From an uncultured Propioniciclava sp. (GTDB taxonomy: Bacteria > Actinomycetota > Actinomycetes > Propionibacteriales > Propionibacteriaceae), in the NCBI GenBank assembly GCA_937872005.1, contig CALMPQ010000451.1, positions 1 to 6,173 of the forward strand: 6,173 nucleotides of DNA, read 5' to 3'. Under the pieces are notes generated by a model that made no database searches, was not told the DNA's origin, and saw only the letters and a list, made by a program, of their open reading frames with translations. The stretch's first letter is position 1, and the number at the start of each line of letters is the position of its first letter. Shown in pieces: positions 1 through 6,173 of this stretch. The position numbers were made by a program, and so were the translations under genes.

Positions 1-775
1 CGATCTCGCGGGCGTCCGGGATGGTGCCGACGATGTTCACGTAGAGCTCGCGCGGCAGCCACTGGCTGGCCAGCACGTAGGCCAGCACCCGACCGTCGGG
101 GTCGACCGCGAGGGTCGAGACGTCGAAGCGGTTCGAGCGCGCCGTCCATGAGTCGTGCCACCGCTCGGGACCCGACGGGGTGTTGCCCCAGTGATCGGCG
201 AACGCGGCGTTGTGGGCGACGCGCACGGCCTCCGCGTGGATGGCCGGGTCGGGCGTGATCAGCGTGGCATCGGTCTGCACCGCCAACGGGTCCCCGGGCA
301 GCGGCCGACCGAGCAGGTTGAAGTAGCGCACGACCTCGTACCCGCGGTGGCTGAGCAGGTCGCGCACGGACGCCCCCTCCAGACCACCCGAAGCCCGCCA
401 GTACACCGAGGCGTCCGGGAACCGCTCCGCAGCCAGCTCGGTGGCGCGGGCCTCCATGCGGGCCATGAGCTCACGGCCGATCCCGCGGCCGCGCCAGTCC
501 GGGTGGACGCCTCCGCCCAGGTGGGCCCGCAGCCGGCCTTCGCGGTCGAGCTCGACGCCGACGCGGAGTTGGCCGTAGGCGACCATCTGCTCGCCGGCCC
601 AAACCGCCCAAGAATCGAGTTCGGGCGTGAAGCCGTGCTCGGTGAGTTCCTCGGCGAGGTCATCGGCCTCGTAGAGCTCCTCCGTCCCATCCACCTCCGC
701 CAGCAGGTTGGTCAGGTCCGTCCACTGCGGCACGGTGCCGGGCGTGAGGTGGGCCCAGGTCAGCTCGTCGGTCAC
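1..775 (-). CDS. Two-domain GNAT family N-acetyltransferase, 3' end cut by the window edge
   Basis: I translated the minus strand from a GTG at 775; the frame stays open for 258 codons to the window edge. Residues 10-155 form a GNAT domain, with the acetyl-CoA binding motif A visible as GGGVHPDWRGRGIGREL (about 87-103), matching the family pattern of a V-x-P strand end followed by RGxGxG. A second domain starts near residue 167. It carries HNAAFADHWG (188-197) and the strand VNIVGTIPDAR (246-256), where its own motif A would begin before the edge cuts it. Tandem GNAT domains of this layout occur in actinobacteria, mycothiol synthase (MshD) being the best-known case. The substrate cannot be told from sequence and I do not call it mshD. 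The GTG start is inferred: there is no good ribosome binding site, but it sits 25 bp after the upstream stop, which fits read-through from the neighbouring gene. The protein should be cytoplasmic, transferring acetyl from acetyl-CoA to an amine. Confidence 0.82.
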   Translation of the reverse strand, partial: MTDELTWAHLTPGTVPQWTDLTNLLAEVDGTEELYEADDLAEELTEHGFTPELDSWAVWAGEQMVAYGQLRVGVELDREGRLRAHLGGGVHPDWRGRGIGRELMARMEARATELAAERFPDASVYWRASGGLEGASVRDLLSHRGYEVVRYFNLLGRPLPGDPLAVQTDATLITPDPAIHAEAVRVAHNAAFADHWGNTPSGPERWHDSWTARSNRFDVSTLAVDPDGRVLAYVLASQWLPRELYVNIVGTIPDAREI

Positions 776-800
776 AGCACCATGGTGGCACGCCCCGCCA

Positions 801-1460
801 TCACCAGACAGGGCTCCCGGGCGTGATCGTGAGTTCTTCGACCGCCGGCCACGACCAGTCGTGGGTCATCGGGTCGACGGTCTCGTCGTCGACGTACTGC
901 GAGAGACGCCACAGGCGGCCCTCGGCGATCTCGAGCAGCACCTCGTGGGTCTTCCCGTCCCGCTCGAAGGTCGCGACGACCGGCCACAGGAAGCTGTCCA
1001 ACAAGGTGGTGGGGGCGTCCTCGTCGATGGAGAGTCCGATCGCTTGGGGGTCGCCGACCGACCCCGCCCGGGCAGTCGCCAGTTGGGCTTGCAAGCGATC
1101 GGAGTCGTAGCCATCGACGGCATCGAGCAGGGCGCCGATGATGGCGCGCACATCCTCCGGGAGGTCGCCGACCTCGCCCATCTCGTCCCAGGGGGCGTCG
1201 TCGAAGGCGCGGCCGGCACGGTTGATGCGGCGCTCGACCCAGCCCAAGGCCACGACCGAGGCCACCGTTGCGCCGGCCAGCCACAGGCGCGGACGCCGCA
1301 CGCCCCAGCCCGCGAGCTTGCCGACGAGCCAGGCATCGCTGCGCTCGTGGAGTCCCTTGCCGGCGAGCACCAGGCTCCCGGCCGCGACACCCCAGGGGAG
1401 GGACTCGCGGCGATCCAGCTCGGGCACCAAAGCGGTCTCGGCGGCGGTGGCACCGGTCAA
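801..1460 (-). CDS. Uncharacterised single-pass membrane protein
   Basis: I do not recognise this family. The start is uncertain. The TTG at 1460 is preferred because GGAG lies 4 nt upstream, giving 219 residues; GTG codons at 1496 and 1427 are in the same frame. From the TTG start, a weakly hydrophobic stretch covers about residues 22-34. A convincing membrane helix (LWLAGATVASVVALGWV, about 59-75) is followed by positive residues ERRINR, suggesting a cytoplasmic C-terminus. The rest is soluble and acidic, with a helical part (about 100-131) and a strand-rich part including DGKTHEVLLEIAEGRLW (168-184), loosely like NTF2-type folds, though I would not assign one. The open frame continues upstream without a stop into the serpin remnant, so the mature protein may be its own gene or the tail of a decayed fusion. 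Its stop lies 25 bp before the acetyltransferase start, consistent with one transcript. Confidence 0.55.
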   Translation of the reverse strand: MTGATAAETALVPELDRRESLPWGVAAGSLVLAGKGLHERSDAWLVGKLAGWGVRRPRLWLAGATVASVVALGWVERRINRAGRAFDDAPWDEMGEVGDLPEDVRAIIGALLDAVDGYDSDRLQAQLATARAGSVGDPQAIGLSIDEDAPTTLLDSFLWPVVATFERDGKTHEVLLEIAEGRLWRLSQYVDDETVDPMTHDWSWPAVEELTITPGSPVW

Positions 1461-1499
1461 GGCGCTCCAATACAGGCCCCTGGCCGCGCCGGTCACGCG

Positions 1500-2561
1500 G
1501 GTCGGGTCCGCGACCACGCCCACGAACAAGAGGGTCAGCGTCGGCAGATGCAGCACCGCGTAGCCGAACAGGCGCTCCCTGGCGGTCATCGGCGAGAAGT
1601 CCGCCCGCTCGCGGTCGAACGCCTCCCGGACGCCGACCGCCGCGAGGGCGTCCACCAAGTTCTCAGCGGTGCGGACCTCGAACCGCGGCAGGCCGACCGA
1701 CACCTCCCGGGGGGCCGACCCGGCCAGCTCGCCCAGCAAGCCGCTGGTCAGCACGTCGCCCACGGCCACGCCCTCGCGCGGCAGCACGAGCGCCAGTCCG
1801 AACTCCTGCCCCTGGCAGGGGACGACGGTGGCGGAGGCGTCCGGGGTTTCGAGCCAGGGCAGGCTGGGCCCGCCGCCGGCCAGCCAGGGGGCGTCCACGG
1901 TGCCGCTGGCGGTGCGGAACGGCGACGGGTCCTGGGCGAACAGCGGGCGCTGCCACGGCGCGGCGAACCGCAGGGCGTCGACCAGCACCATCCGGGTCTG
2001 GGCCGTGAGGAGACCCGAGGCAGCAGCTCCGGGATCTTGTCGTGCGTGACCTGTTTCACCCAGGCGTTGACCTGGTCACGCACGACGTCGGGGTCGGCCG
2101 CGATGTCGCGCTCCTGCAGCGGCGCGCCGAAGGCCGCGAGGGCATCGAGGGAGGGCTGCTTCCACCCGAAGTCGCGCTGGGCCCAGATCGCGTTGGCCCC
2201 GTTCAGTTGGACGCCCTCGGCGTCCGCCATCGCCTTCCACGTGGTGTTGACCGCGGCGGCCAGCGTGGTGGCGTCGATGCCCAGCAGTTCATCGAGCTCG
2301 GACGCCGTCCGCCCGGCCGCGCCCTGCCGCACCATGGCAAGGGCGGCGCCGATCGAGAACGGTGAGAGCGCGAGGTTCTCCGCGTCGCCGGCGAGATGGC
2401 CGACGAGGGCGTCGGCGAGGTGTCCGAAGAGTCCTGACGGCGGTGCCGTCATCGTGGGGCCCGCCCCCGGGGTGACGTTGACGGTGGGGACGCTCGAGCA
2501 CCCTGCCACCCACGTGGTCAATCCCAGCGAGCGCAGCACGGAACAATTCCCGACGGTCCAT
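1500..2561 (-). pseudogene. Lipoprotein serpin (serine protease inhibitor), broken by two frameshifts and loss of the reactive-centre loop
   Basis: Serpins trap proteases by inserting a cleaved reactive-centre loop into a beta sheet. Three frames are needed here. Frame one starts at ATG 2561 behind a strong ribosome binding site and gives MDRRELFRAALAG. Frame two, from about 2521 to 2021, supplies LTTWVAGCSS, a lipobox with its Cys, then serpin signatures LALSPFSIGAALAM, GAAGRTASELDELLG, ANAIWAQ, and NAWVKQVTHDKIPELLP. Frame three, from about 2018, continues with SGLLTAQTRMVLVDALRF, a hydrophobic LALVLPRE strand, VSVGLPRFEV and the C-terminal signature LLFVGVVADPT. Between YAVLH and LTLLFVG only three residues remain; the family normally has roughly 45 there, covering the EEGTEAAAAT-type hinge, the loop and PFLF. 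Joined, about 354 residues survive, and adding the gap gives close to the usual 400. No product could inhibit a protease by the serpin mechanism. Sequence error could explain the single-base changes but not easily the clean deletion. Confidence 0.85.
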
Positions 2562-2565
2562 GGGC

Positions 2566-2571
2566 CCTCCT
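2566..2571 (-). promoter_or_regulatory. Ribosome binding site AGGAGG of the serpin gene
   Basis: On the minus strand AGGAGG is followed by GCCC and then ATG at 2561. This is the best ribosome binding site among the minus-strand genes here. It decides the start: translation should begin with MDRRELFRAALAG, not at the ATG at 2596 that opens the frame carrying the serpin N-terminal half. This is the main evidence for the first frameshift. Confidence 0.75.
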
Positions 2572-2574
2572 GCG

Positions 2575-2596
2575 GTGATCCTATGACCGGATCCAC
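2575..2596 (-). other. Imperfect hairpin between thrC and the serpin gene
   Basis: GTGATCC (2575-2581) can pair with GGATCCAC (2589-2596), giving a 7-bp stem with one bulged base and a 7-nt loop. It lies in the 60-bp gap after the thrC stop. No T-run follows on the minus strand, so it is not a classical intrinsic terminator. It might slow transcription, stabilise a 3' end, or be chance in GC-rich DNA. Nothing else is evident in this gap apart from the serpin ribosome binding site. Confidence 0.25.
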
Positions 2597-2621
2597 GCGC
2601 CGGAGGGGCCCCGCGTTGCGG

Positions 2622-4058
2622 TCAGGCCCCGGCGATCAGGCGCTTGAGGGCGTCCGCGTCGTTGGGCAACGCGAGCACGCGGCGCGGCAGGTCCTCCAGC
2701 CCCGCGAACCGCTCGGGGCGCTCGATGTCGTGACCCAGCGCCTCGACGATCGTTGCGGAGAACTTCACCGGCAGGGCGGTCTCCAGCACGATCACGGGCT
2801 CCTCGACAGCACCGGCGGCCAGCAGGTCACGGGCCACCTTCACCCCGTCGGCGGTGTGCGGGTCGACGACGTACCCCGACCGCTCCGACTCAGCCTTGAT
2901 CGTGGCCAGACGATCCGCGTGCGTCGACGACCCCGCCACGAACCCGAACCGCTCGCGGACGCCCACGAACTCCGGCGTCCCGGTCAGGATGAACAGCCCA
3001 TCGCGCGACAGGTCACGCCCGAACAACCGCCGGATCGCCCACGCGTCGCGACCCAGCAGGTCGAACACGAAACGCTCGAAGTTCGAGGCCTTCGAGATGT
3101 CCATCGACGGGGACGACGTCTCCAGCGTCTCGGCGGTGCCGCGAATCCGATAGATGCCGGTGTCGAAGAACTCGGCCAGCACGTTGTTCTCGTTCGTCGC
3201 CAGCACCAGCGTCGAGATCGGCAGGCCCATCTCGCGGGCGATGTGGCCGGCGCAGATGTTGCCGAAGTTCCCCGACGGCACGGCGAAGGTCACCGACTCG
3301 TCGTCCCGGGTCGTCGCCTGCAGCCACAGCGCGATGTAGTAGACCACCTGCGCCACCAGGCGCGCCCAGTTGATCGAGTTCACCGCGCCGATGCGGTGCT
3401 CGGCCTTGAACGCGGCATCCGCGTTGACGGCCTTGACCAGGTCCTGGGCGTCGTCGAAGACGCCGTCCAGTGCGATGTTCACGATGGCCGGGTCGGCGAT
3501 CGAGAACATCTGTGCCTGCTGGAAGGGGCTCATCCGCCCCGCGGGGGTCAGCATGAAGACCGTGACGCGCTCCTTGCCGAGCATCGCGTACTCGGCGGCC
3601 GACCCGGTGTCGCCCGACGTCGCGCCGAGGATCGTCAGGGTCTGGTCGCGGCGCTCAAGCTCGTACTCGAACAGCTCGCCGAGCAACTGCATCGCCATGT
3701 CCTTGAACGCGGCGGTCGGCCCGTTGCTCAGGTGCCCCAACCGGACGCCCCCGCCCAGGTCGGTCAGCCCCACGATCTCCGGCGTCCCGAACTTCTCGGC
3801 CGTGTACGCACGCTCGCAGATCGCGCGCAGGTCGTCGGCGGGGATGTCGTCCACGTACAACCCGAGCACCGCCGCTGCCAGCGCGGCGTAACCCTCCTCG
3901 GCGAGCAGGGCACGCCACGAGGCCAACGTCGTTGCACCCACCAGCGGGTAGGACTCGGGCAGGTACAGGCCACCGTCGGGCGCGAGCCCCTCCAGCAGGA
4001 TGTCGCAGAAGGGCAGCGGCGTCCGGTTGTCGGTGTCGCGGGTCGAGACGTACTTCAC
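2622..4058 (-). CDS. thrC: Threonine synthase, long (class with about 480 residues)
   Basis: This PLP enzyme converts O-phosphohomoserine and water to threonine and phosphate, the last step of threonine synthesis, in the cytoplasm. The product is 478 residues starting at GTG (read as MKYVSTRDTDNRTPLPF), which matches the usual N-terminus of this class. Residues 1-90 are the N-terminal domain (APDGGLYLPE at 26-35). The PLP lysine is K119 in SNGPTAAFKDMAMQLLG. The phosphate-binding and cofactor loops appear as LGATSGDTGSAA (144-155) and VPSGNFGNICAG (260-271), and NSINWAR is at 227-233. Length and order resemble the E. coli, yeast and Corynebacterium type rather than the shorter 350-residue form of mycobacteria. 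The start lies 5 bp after the regulator stop, with no ribosome binding site visible, so it probably depends on translation of that gene. All expected motifs are present, and I see no sign of damage. Confidence 0.96.
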   Translation of the reverse strand: MKYVSTRDTDNRTPLPFCDILLEGLAPDGGLYLPESYPLVGATTLASWRALLAEEGYAALAAAVLGLYVDDIPADDLRAICERAYTAEKFGTPEIVGLTDLGGGVRLGHLSNGPTAAFKDMAMQLLGELFEYELERRDQTLTILGATSGDTGSAAEYAMLGKERVTVFMLTPAGRMSPFQQAQMFSIADPAIVNIALDGVFDDAQDLVKAVNADAAFKAEHRIGAVNSINWARLVAQVVYYIALWLQATTRDDESVTFAVPSGNFGNICAGHIAREMGLPISTLVLATNENNVLAEFFDTGIYRIRGTAETLETSSPSMDISKASNFERFVFDLLGRDAWAIRRLFGRDLSRDGLFILTGTPEFVGVRERFGFVAGSSTHADRLATIKAESERSGYVVDPHTADGVKVARDLLAAGAVEEPVIVLETALPVKFSATIVEALGHDIERPERFAGLEDLPRRVLALPNDADALKRLIAGA

Positions 4059-4063
4059 GCGGG

Positions 4064-5545
4064 TCAGCGTATCGGGCTGGCGTGGGCCTGCAGGAACGTG
4101 TACACCTCCGTCTCGTCCACGCCCGGGAAGGCGCCCGGGGGCAGGGCGGCGAGGATGTGCGAGTGCGCCCGGGCGGAGGGCCAGGCGTGGCCGGCCCAGG
4201 CGTCCATGAGCTCGCGCGGGGGCACGCGGCAGCAGTCGGGGGCCGGGCAGGTCGACTTGTGGCGGTGCTTGGTCTCGCGCCCGCGGAACCACTTCGCCGA
4301 GTCGAACGGCACCCCGACCCCGATCGAGAACCGCCCGTTCGGGGTGGCCTCGGTGTGCGCTGTGCACCAGAACGTACCGGCCGGGGTGTCGGTGTACTGG
4401 TGGTAGGCGCTGAAGGCGTCGACCTGCTCGAACACTTGCCGGGCGGTCCACTGGCGGCACGCGACCTGCCCCTCGATCGCGCCGGTGTGGTCGGCGGGGA
4501 AGGGCGTCCCGTCGTTCTCGTAGGCCTTGTGGTAGGTGCCCGACTCGTGCACCCGGAAGAAGTGCAGCCGGATGCCGAGGTGACGCGTCGCGAGGTTCGT
4601 GAAGCGGTGCCCGGCTGTCTCGTACGAGACGCCGAACGCGTCGCGGAGGTCCTCGATGGCCAGGTCCTTGGACGCCTTCGCCGCCGTCAGCATCTCCACC
4701 ATGGACGCCTCGGGCATCAGCAGCGCGGCCGCGAAGTAGTTGGTCTCCACGCGCTGGCGCAGGAACGCCCCGTAGGTCGCCGGGCGGTCGTGGCCCAGGA
4801 CGTGGTGGCCCAACGCCTGCAGCAGGACGGTACGCGGGCTGTGGTCGGGCCGTGAGCTGCGCGTCAGGTAGATGCGCTTGCTCCGCAGGTCGGTGACCGA
4901 CCGGGTGGATGCCGGCAGGTCCCCCACGTGCGCGAGCGAGAACCCGAGGTGGGCGGTGATGTCGCCGATCAGCCGCTCCGACAAGGGTCCGCCTCGGTAG
5001 CCCACCCGGCCGAGCAGCTTCGCCGCCACCGCCTCGATCTCGGCCCAGTGGTTGTTGCGCGAGCGCATCTCGCGCCGCAGCTCGGTGTTGGCGCGGCGGG
5101 CCTCCTCGGGCGTGGCCGCCCGCTCCTCGGCCTGCCGGGCCAGTTCGCGGTGCAGCGCGACCATCGCCTCCAGCACCTCGGTCGGCGTGCGCGGGCTGAT
5201 CCGGATCGTGGGCAGGTTCGCCGCCTTGGCCAAGGGCGAGCGCATGGCCGCCTCGAGTTCCACCTCCAACTGCGTGCGATGGTCGGGCGTGCCCTGAGTC
5301 AGCTCGTCGAGCGACGTTCCGTACAAGGACGCCAACCGTTGCAGGGTTCCCACCTTCGACTCGCGCTTGCCGTTCTCGATCATCGACAGCTGGCTCGGCG
5401 CGACACCGGCGTGCTCCGACACCTGGGCCAGGGTGAGCCCGCGGGCCTTGCGCAGGGCGTGGAGGCGGCGTCCGAGCCCGAAAGAGTCGAGGAACGACTC
5501 GGGTTCGGGTGCGGATGGCTGGATGATCCACGGCGAAGTCGGCAT
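4064..5545 (-). CDS. ramB: RamB/PrpR-family transcriptional regulator (XRE helix-turn-helix, IrrE-like domain, acyl-CoA-type C-terminal domain)
   Basis: The protein has 493 residues. Residues 26-83 form an XRE-type helix-turn-helix (LRKARGLTLAQVSEHAGVAP, then SQLSMIENGKRESK). A charged helical linker follows (about 91-175), then an ImmA/IrrE-like region (about 170-300) with the family's ETNYFAAALLMPE (267-279). The metalloprotease HExxH site is degenerate: QALGH at 243-247 replaces HE with QA, so peptidase activity is unlikely. The C-terminal part (about 310-445) resembles the short-chain fatty acyl sensing domain (DUF2083) of RamB and PrpR. Cysteines at 363, 394, 433, 438 and 439 could bind an iron-sulfur cluster, as reported for mycobacterial PrpR. 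In Corynebacterium and Mycobacterium these proteins control aceA, acetate and propionate genes. Divergence from aceA supports the ramB name here, but a PrpR-like role remains possible. ATG 5545 is chosen because it abuts an AGGG/TAGGGT element and a palindrome. Confidence 0.82.
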   Translation of the reverse strand: MPTSPWIIQPSAPEPESFLDSFGLGRRLHALRKARGLTLAQVSEHAGVAPSQLSMIENGKRESKVGTLQRLASLYGTSLDELTQGTPDHRTQLEVELEAAMRSPLAKAANLPTIRISPRTPTEVLEAMVALHRELARQAEERAATPEEARRANTELRREMRSRNNHWAEIEAVAAKLLGRVGYRGGPLSERLIGDITAHLGFSLAHVGDLPASTRSVTDLRSKRIYLTRSSRPDHSPRTVLLQALGHHVLGHDRPATYGAFLRQRVETNYFAAALLMPEASMVEMLTAAKASKDLAIEDLRDAFGVSYETAGHRFTNLATRHLGIRLHFFRVHESGTYHKAYENDGTPFPADHTGAIEGQVACRQWTARQVFEQVDAFSAYHQYTDTPAGTFWCTAHTEATPNGRFSIGVGVPFDSAKWFRGRETKHRHKSTCPAPDCCRVPPRELMDAWAGHAWPSARAHSHILAALPPGAFPGVDETEVYTFLQAHASPIR

Positions 5546-5599
5546 GGTTTCACCCTAGTGAAATTCTGCATTCCTTCACAGACTTTCGGTGGTGAAACC
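5546..5599. promoter_or_regulatory. Operator-like inverted repeats in the ramB-aceA divergent region
   Basis: Two nested symmetries are visible. A tight palindrome, TTTCAC-CCTA-GTGAAA, spans 5548-5563. A perfect 9-bp inverted repeat pairs GGTTTCACC (5546-5554) with GGTGAAACC (5591-5599). In all, four TTCAC/GTGAA half-sites occur at 5549-5553, 5558-5562, 5575-5579 and 5592-5596. The stretch AAATTCTGCATT (5561-5572) matches the published RamB box of C. glutamicum (AAACTTTGCAAA-like) at 8 of 12 positions. The first palindrome touches the start codon of the regulator gene, so binding there should block its own expression, while the distal half-site lies about 70 bp before aceA. Binding by this regulator is inferred. 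Confidence 0.55.
5552..5557 (-). promoter_or_regulatory. Possible -10 element (TAGGGT) or AGGG ribosome binding site of ramB
   Basis: On the minus strand TAGGGT ends 6 nt before the ATG at 5545. This fits the TANNNT -10 pattern and spacing of leaderless actinobacterial genes. The AGGG inside it could instead serve as a ribosome binding site. A matching -35 hexamer is not convincing: the sequence 17 bp upstream is TGTGAA. Both readings place the palindrome over the expression signal. Confidence 0.3.
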
Positions 5600-5653
5600 C
5601 TCTTGTTCTGCCCCCAAGATGGTGTCAACGAGGCAACGCAGCCCCGATTTCTT

Positions 5654-5659
5654 AAGGAG
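5654..5659 (+). promoter_or_regulatory. Ribosome binding site AAGGAG of aceA
   Basis: AAGGAG lies 5 nt before the ATG at 5665, which is ideal spacing and fixes the aceA start. No strong -10/-35 pair is visible upstream. GTGAAA (5592-5597) and CAAGAT (5615-5620) have a 17-bp spacer but match the consensus poorly, so the promoter is left unassigned. Confidence 0.85.
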
Positions 5660-5664
5660 AAGAA

Positions 5665-6173
5665 ATGTCCGAGATCACCGCCGAGTCCCTCGAGCAGGAC
5701 TGGTCAACCAACCCCCGCTGGGCGAACGTCCGCCGCGACTACAGCGGCGCCGACGTCATGAGCCTGCGCGGCAAGGTCCAGGAAGAGTTCACCCTCGCGC
5801 GTCGCGGCGCCGAGATCCTGTGGGACGAGGTCACCCGCGGCAACGGCCACTACGTGAACTCGCTGGGCGCACTCACCGGCAACATGGCCGTGCAGCAGGT
5901 CAAGGCCGGCCTGCGCGCCATCTACCTCTCGGGCTGGCAGGTCGCCGGTGACGCGAACCTCTCGGGCCAGACCTACCCCGACCAGAGCCTCTACCCCGCC
6001 AACTCGGTGCCGGCCGTCGTGCGTCGCATCAACAACGCGCTCATGCGCGCCGACCAGATCGAGCACCTCGAGGGCATCTCGACGGTCGACAACTGGCTCG
6101 TCCCGATCGTGGCGGACGCCGAGGCCGGCTTCGGCGGCCCGCTCAACGCCTACGAGCTCATGAAGGGCATGAT
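5665..6173 (+). CDS. aceA: Isocitrate lyase, N-terminal 169 residues, cut by the window edge
   Basis: Isocitrate lyase splits isocitrate into glyoxylate and succinate, the first step of the glyoxylate bypass. It is needed for growth on acetate and fatty acids and, in some actinobacteria, also acts as methylisocitrate lyase for propionate. The translation opens [19 protein letters not shown] and keeps the family landmarks: [20 protein letters not shown] (67-86), [20 protein letters not shown] (87-106), and the metal-site segment [12 protein letters not shown] (147-158), where the DAEAG acidic residues lie. The catalytic KKCGH loop should fall about 20 residues beyond the window edge, so activity cannot be confirmed here. 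The full protein is expected near 430 residues. The start is firm, with an AAGGAG site 5 nt upstream. Codons are almost all C- or G-ending and of common type, as in a well-expressed gene. The gene diverges from a RamB/PrpR-type regulator, its likely controller. Confidence 0.96.
   Translation, partial: MSEITAESLEQDWSTNPRWANVRRDYSGADVMSLRGKVQEEFTLARRGAEILWDEVTRGNGHYVNSLGALTGNMAVQQVKAGLRAIYLSGWQVAGDANLSGQTYPDQSLYPANSVPAVVRRINNALMRADQIEHLEGISTVDNWLVPIVADAEAGFGGPLNAYELMKGM

Noticed and set aside
155..826. A plus-strand open frame of 223 codons
   Set aside because: It is antisense to the GNAT acetyltransferase, whose motif A is clear on the minus strand.
2018..2030. Programmed ribosomal frameshifting in the serpin
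   Set aside because: There is no slippery heptamer or obvious stimulatory structure, and the reactive-centre loop is missing in any case.
1748..2596. ATG at 2596 as the true serpin start
   Set aside because: It lacks a ribosome binding site, its first 20 residues do not look like a signal peptide, and the strong AGGAGG site points to the ATG at 2561.
2575..2621. Intrinsic terminator after thrC
   Set aside because: An imperfect hairpin is present but no T-run follows; it is listed only as a weak hairpin.
708..4406. A 1232-codon open frame on the plus strand
   Set aside because: It runs antisense to thrC, the serpin remnant and the membrane protein. Its translation is rich in R, G, Q, H and A with no recognisable domain, as expected from the complement of GC-rich codons.
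2622..5531. A 969-codon minus-strand frame that seems to fuse thrC to an N-terminal extension
   Set aside because: The upstream half is the regulator gene read in the wrong frame. Homology begins exactly at the GTG at 4058.
4928..5761. A plus-strand frame overlapping the regulator, the divergent region and the aceA start
   Set aside because: It is a shadow of the regulator gene and reads aceA in another frame; there is no coherent domain.

Overview
The window is very GC-rich, with most codons ending in G or C. It carries a RamB/PrpR-type regulator next to isocitrate lyase, a pairing known from mycobacteria and corynebacteria. It therefore looks like chromosomal DNA of an actinobacterium. A narrower placement, for example among the Propionibacteriales, would be a guess.

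Layout, left to right: (1) the 5' part of a two-domain GNAT acetyltransferase, minus strand, running off the left edge; (2) a short uncharacterised single-pass membrane protein, minus strand; (3) a broken lipoprotein serpin, minus strand; (4) the long-form threonine synthase thrC, minus strand; (5) a 493-residue RamB/PrpR-family regulator, minus strand; (6) a 119-bp divergent intergenic region with repeated TTCAC/GTGAA half-sites; (7) the first 169 codons of isocitrate lyase aceA, plus strand, running off the right edge.

The right half reads as a glyoxylate-bypass control module. The regulator and aceA are transcribed away from each other across a shared operator-like region, and one palindrome lies directly against the regulator's start codon, which suggests autoregulation. 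thrC begins 5 bp after the regulator stop with no visible ribosome binding site, so it is probably co-transcribed and translationally coupled.

The least ordinary part is the serpin. Its homology is spread over all three minus-strand frames: a start codon with a strong ribosome binding site and a signal peptide start in one frame, the N-terminal half of the fold in a second, and the C-terminal half in a third. The reactive-centre loop is missing through a clean in-frame gap, and the normal stop has been lost, so the remnant reads into the next gene. Neighbouring genes are intact, so I favour real gene decay over poor sequence. I see no RNA gene, CRISPR array, insertion sequence or novel multi-gene defence system. 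The very long open frame on the plus strand across the left two thirds of the window is a GC-rich shadow.
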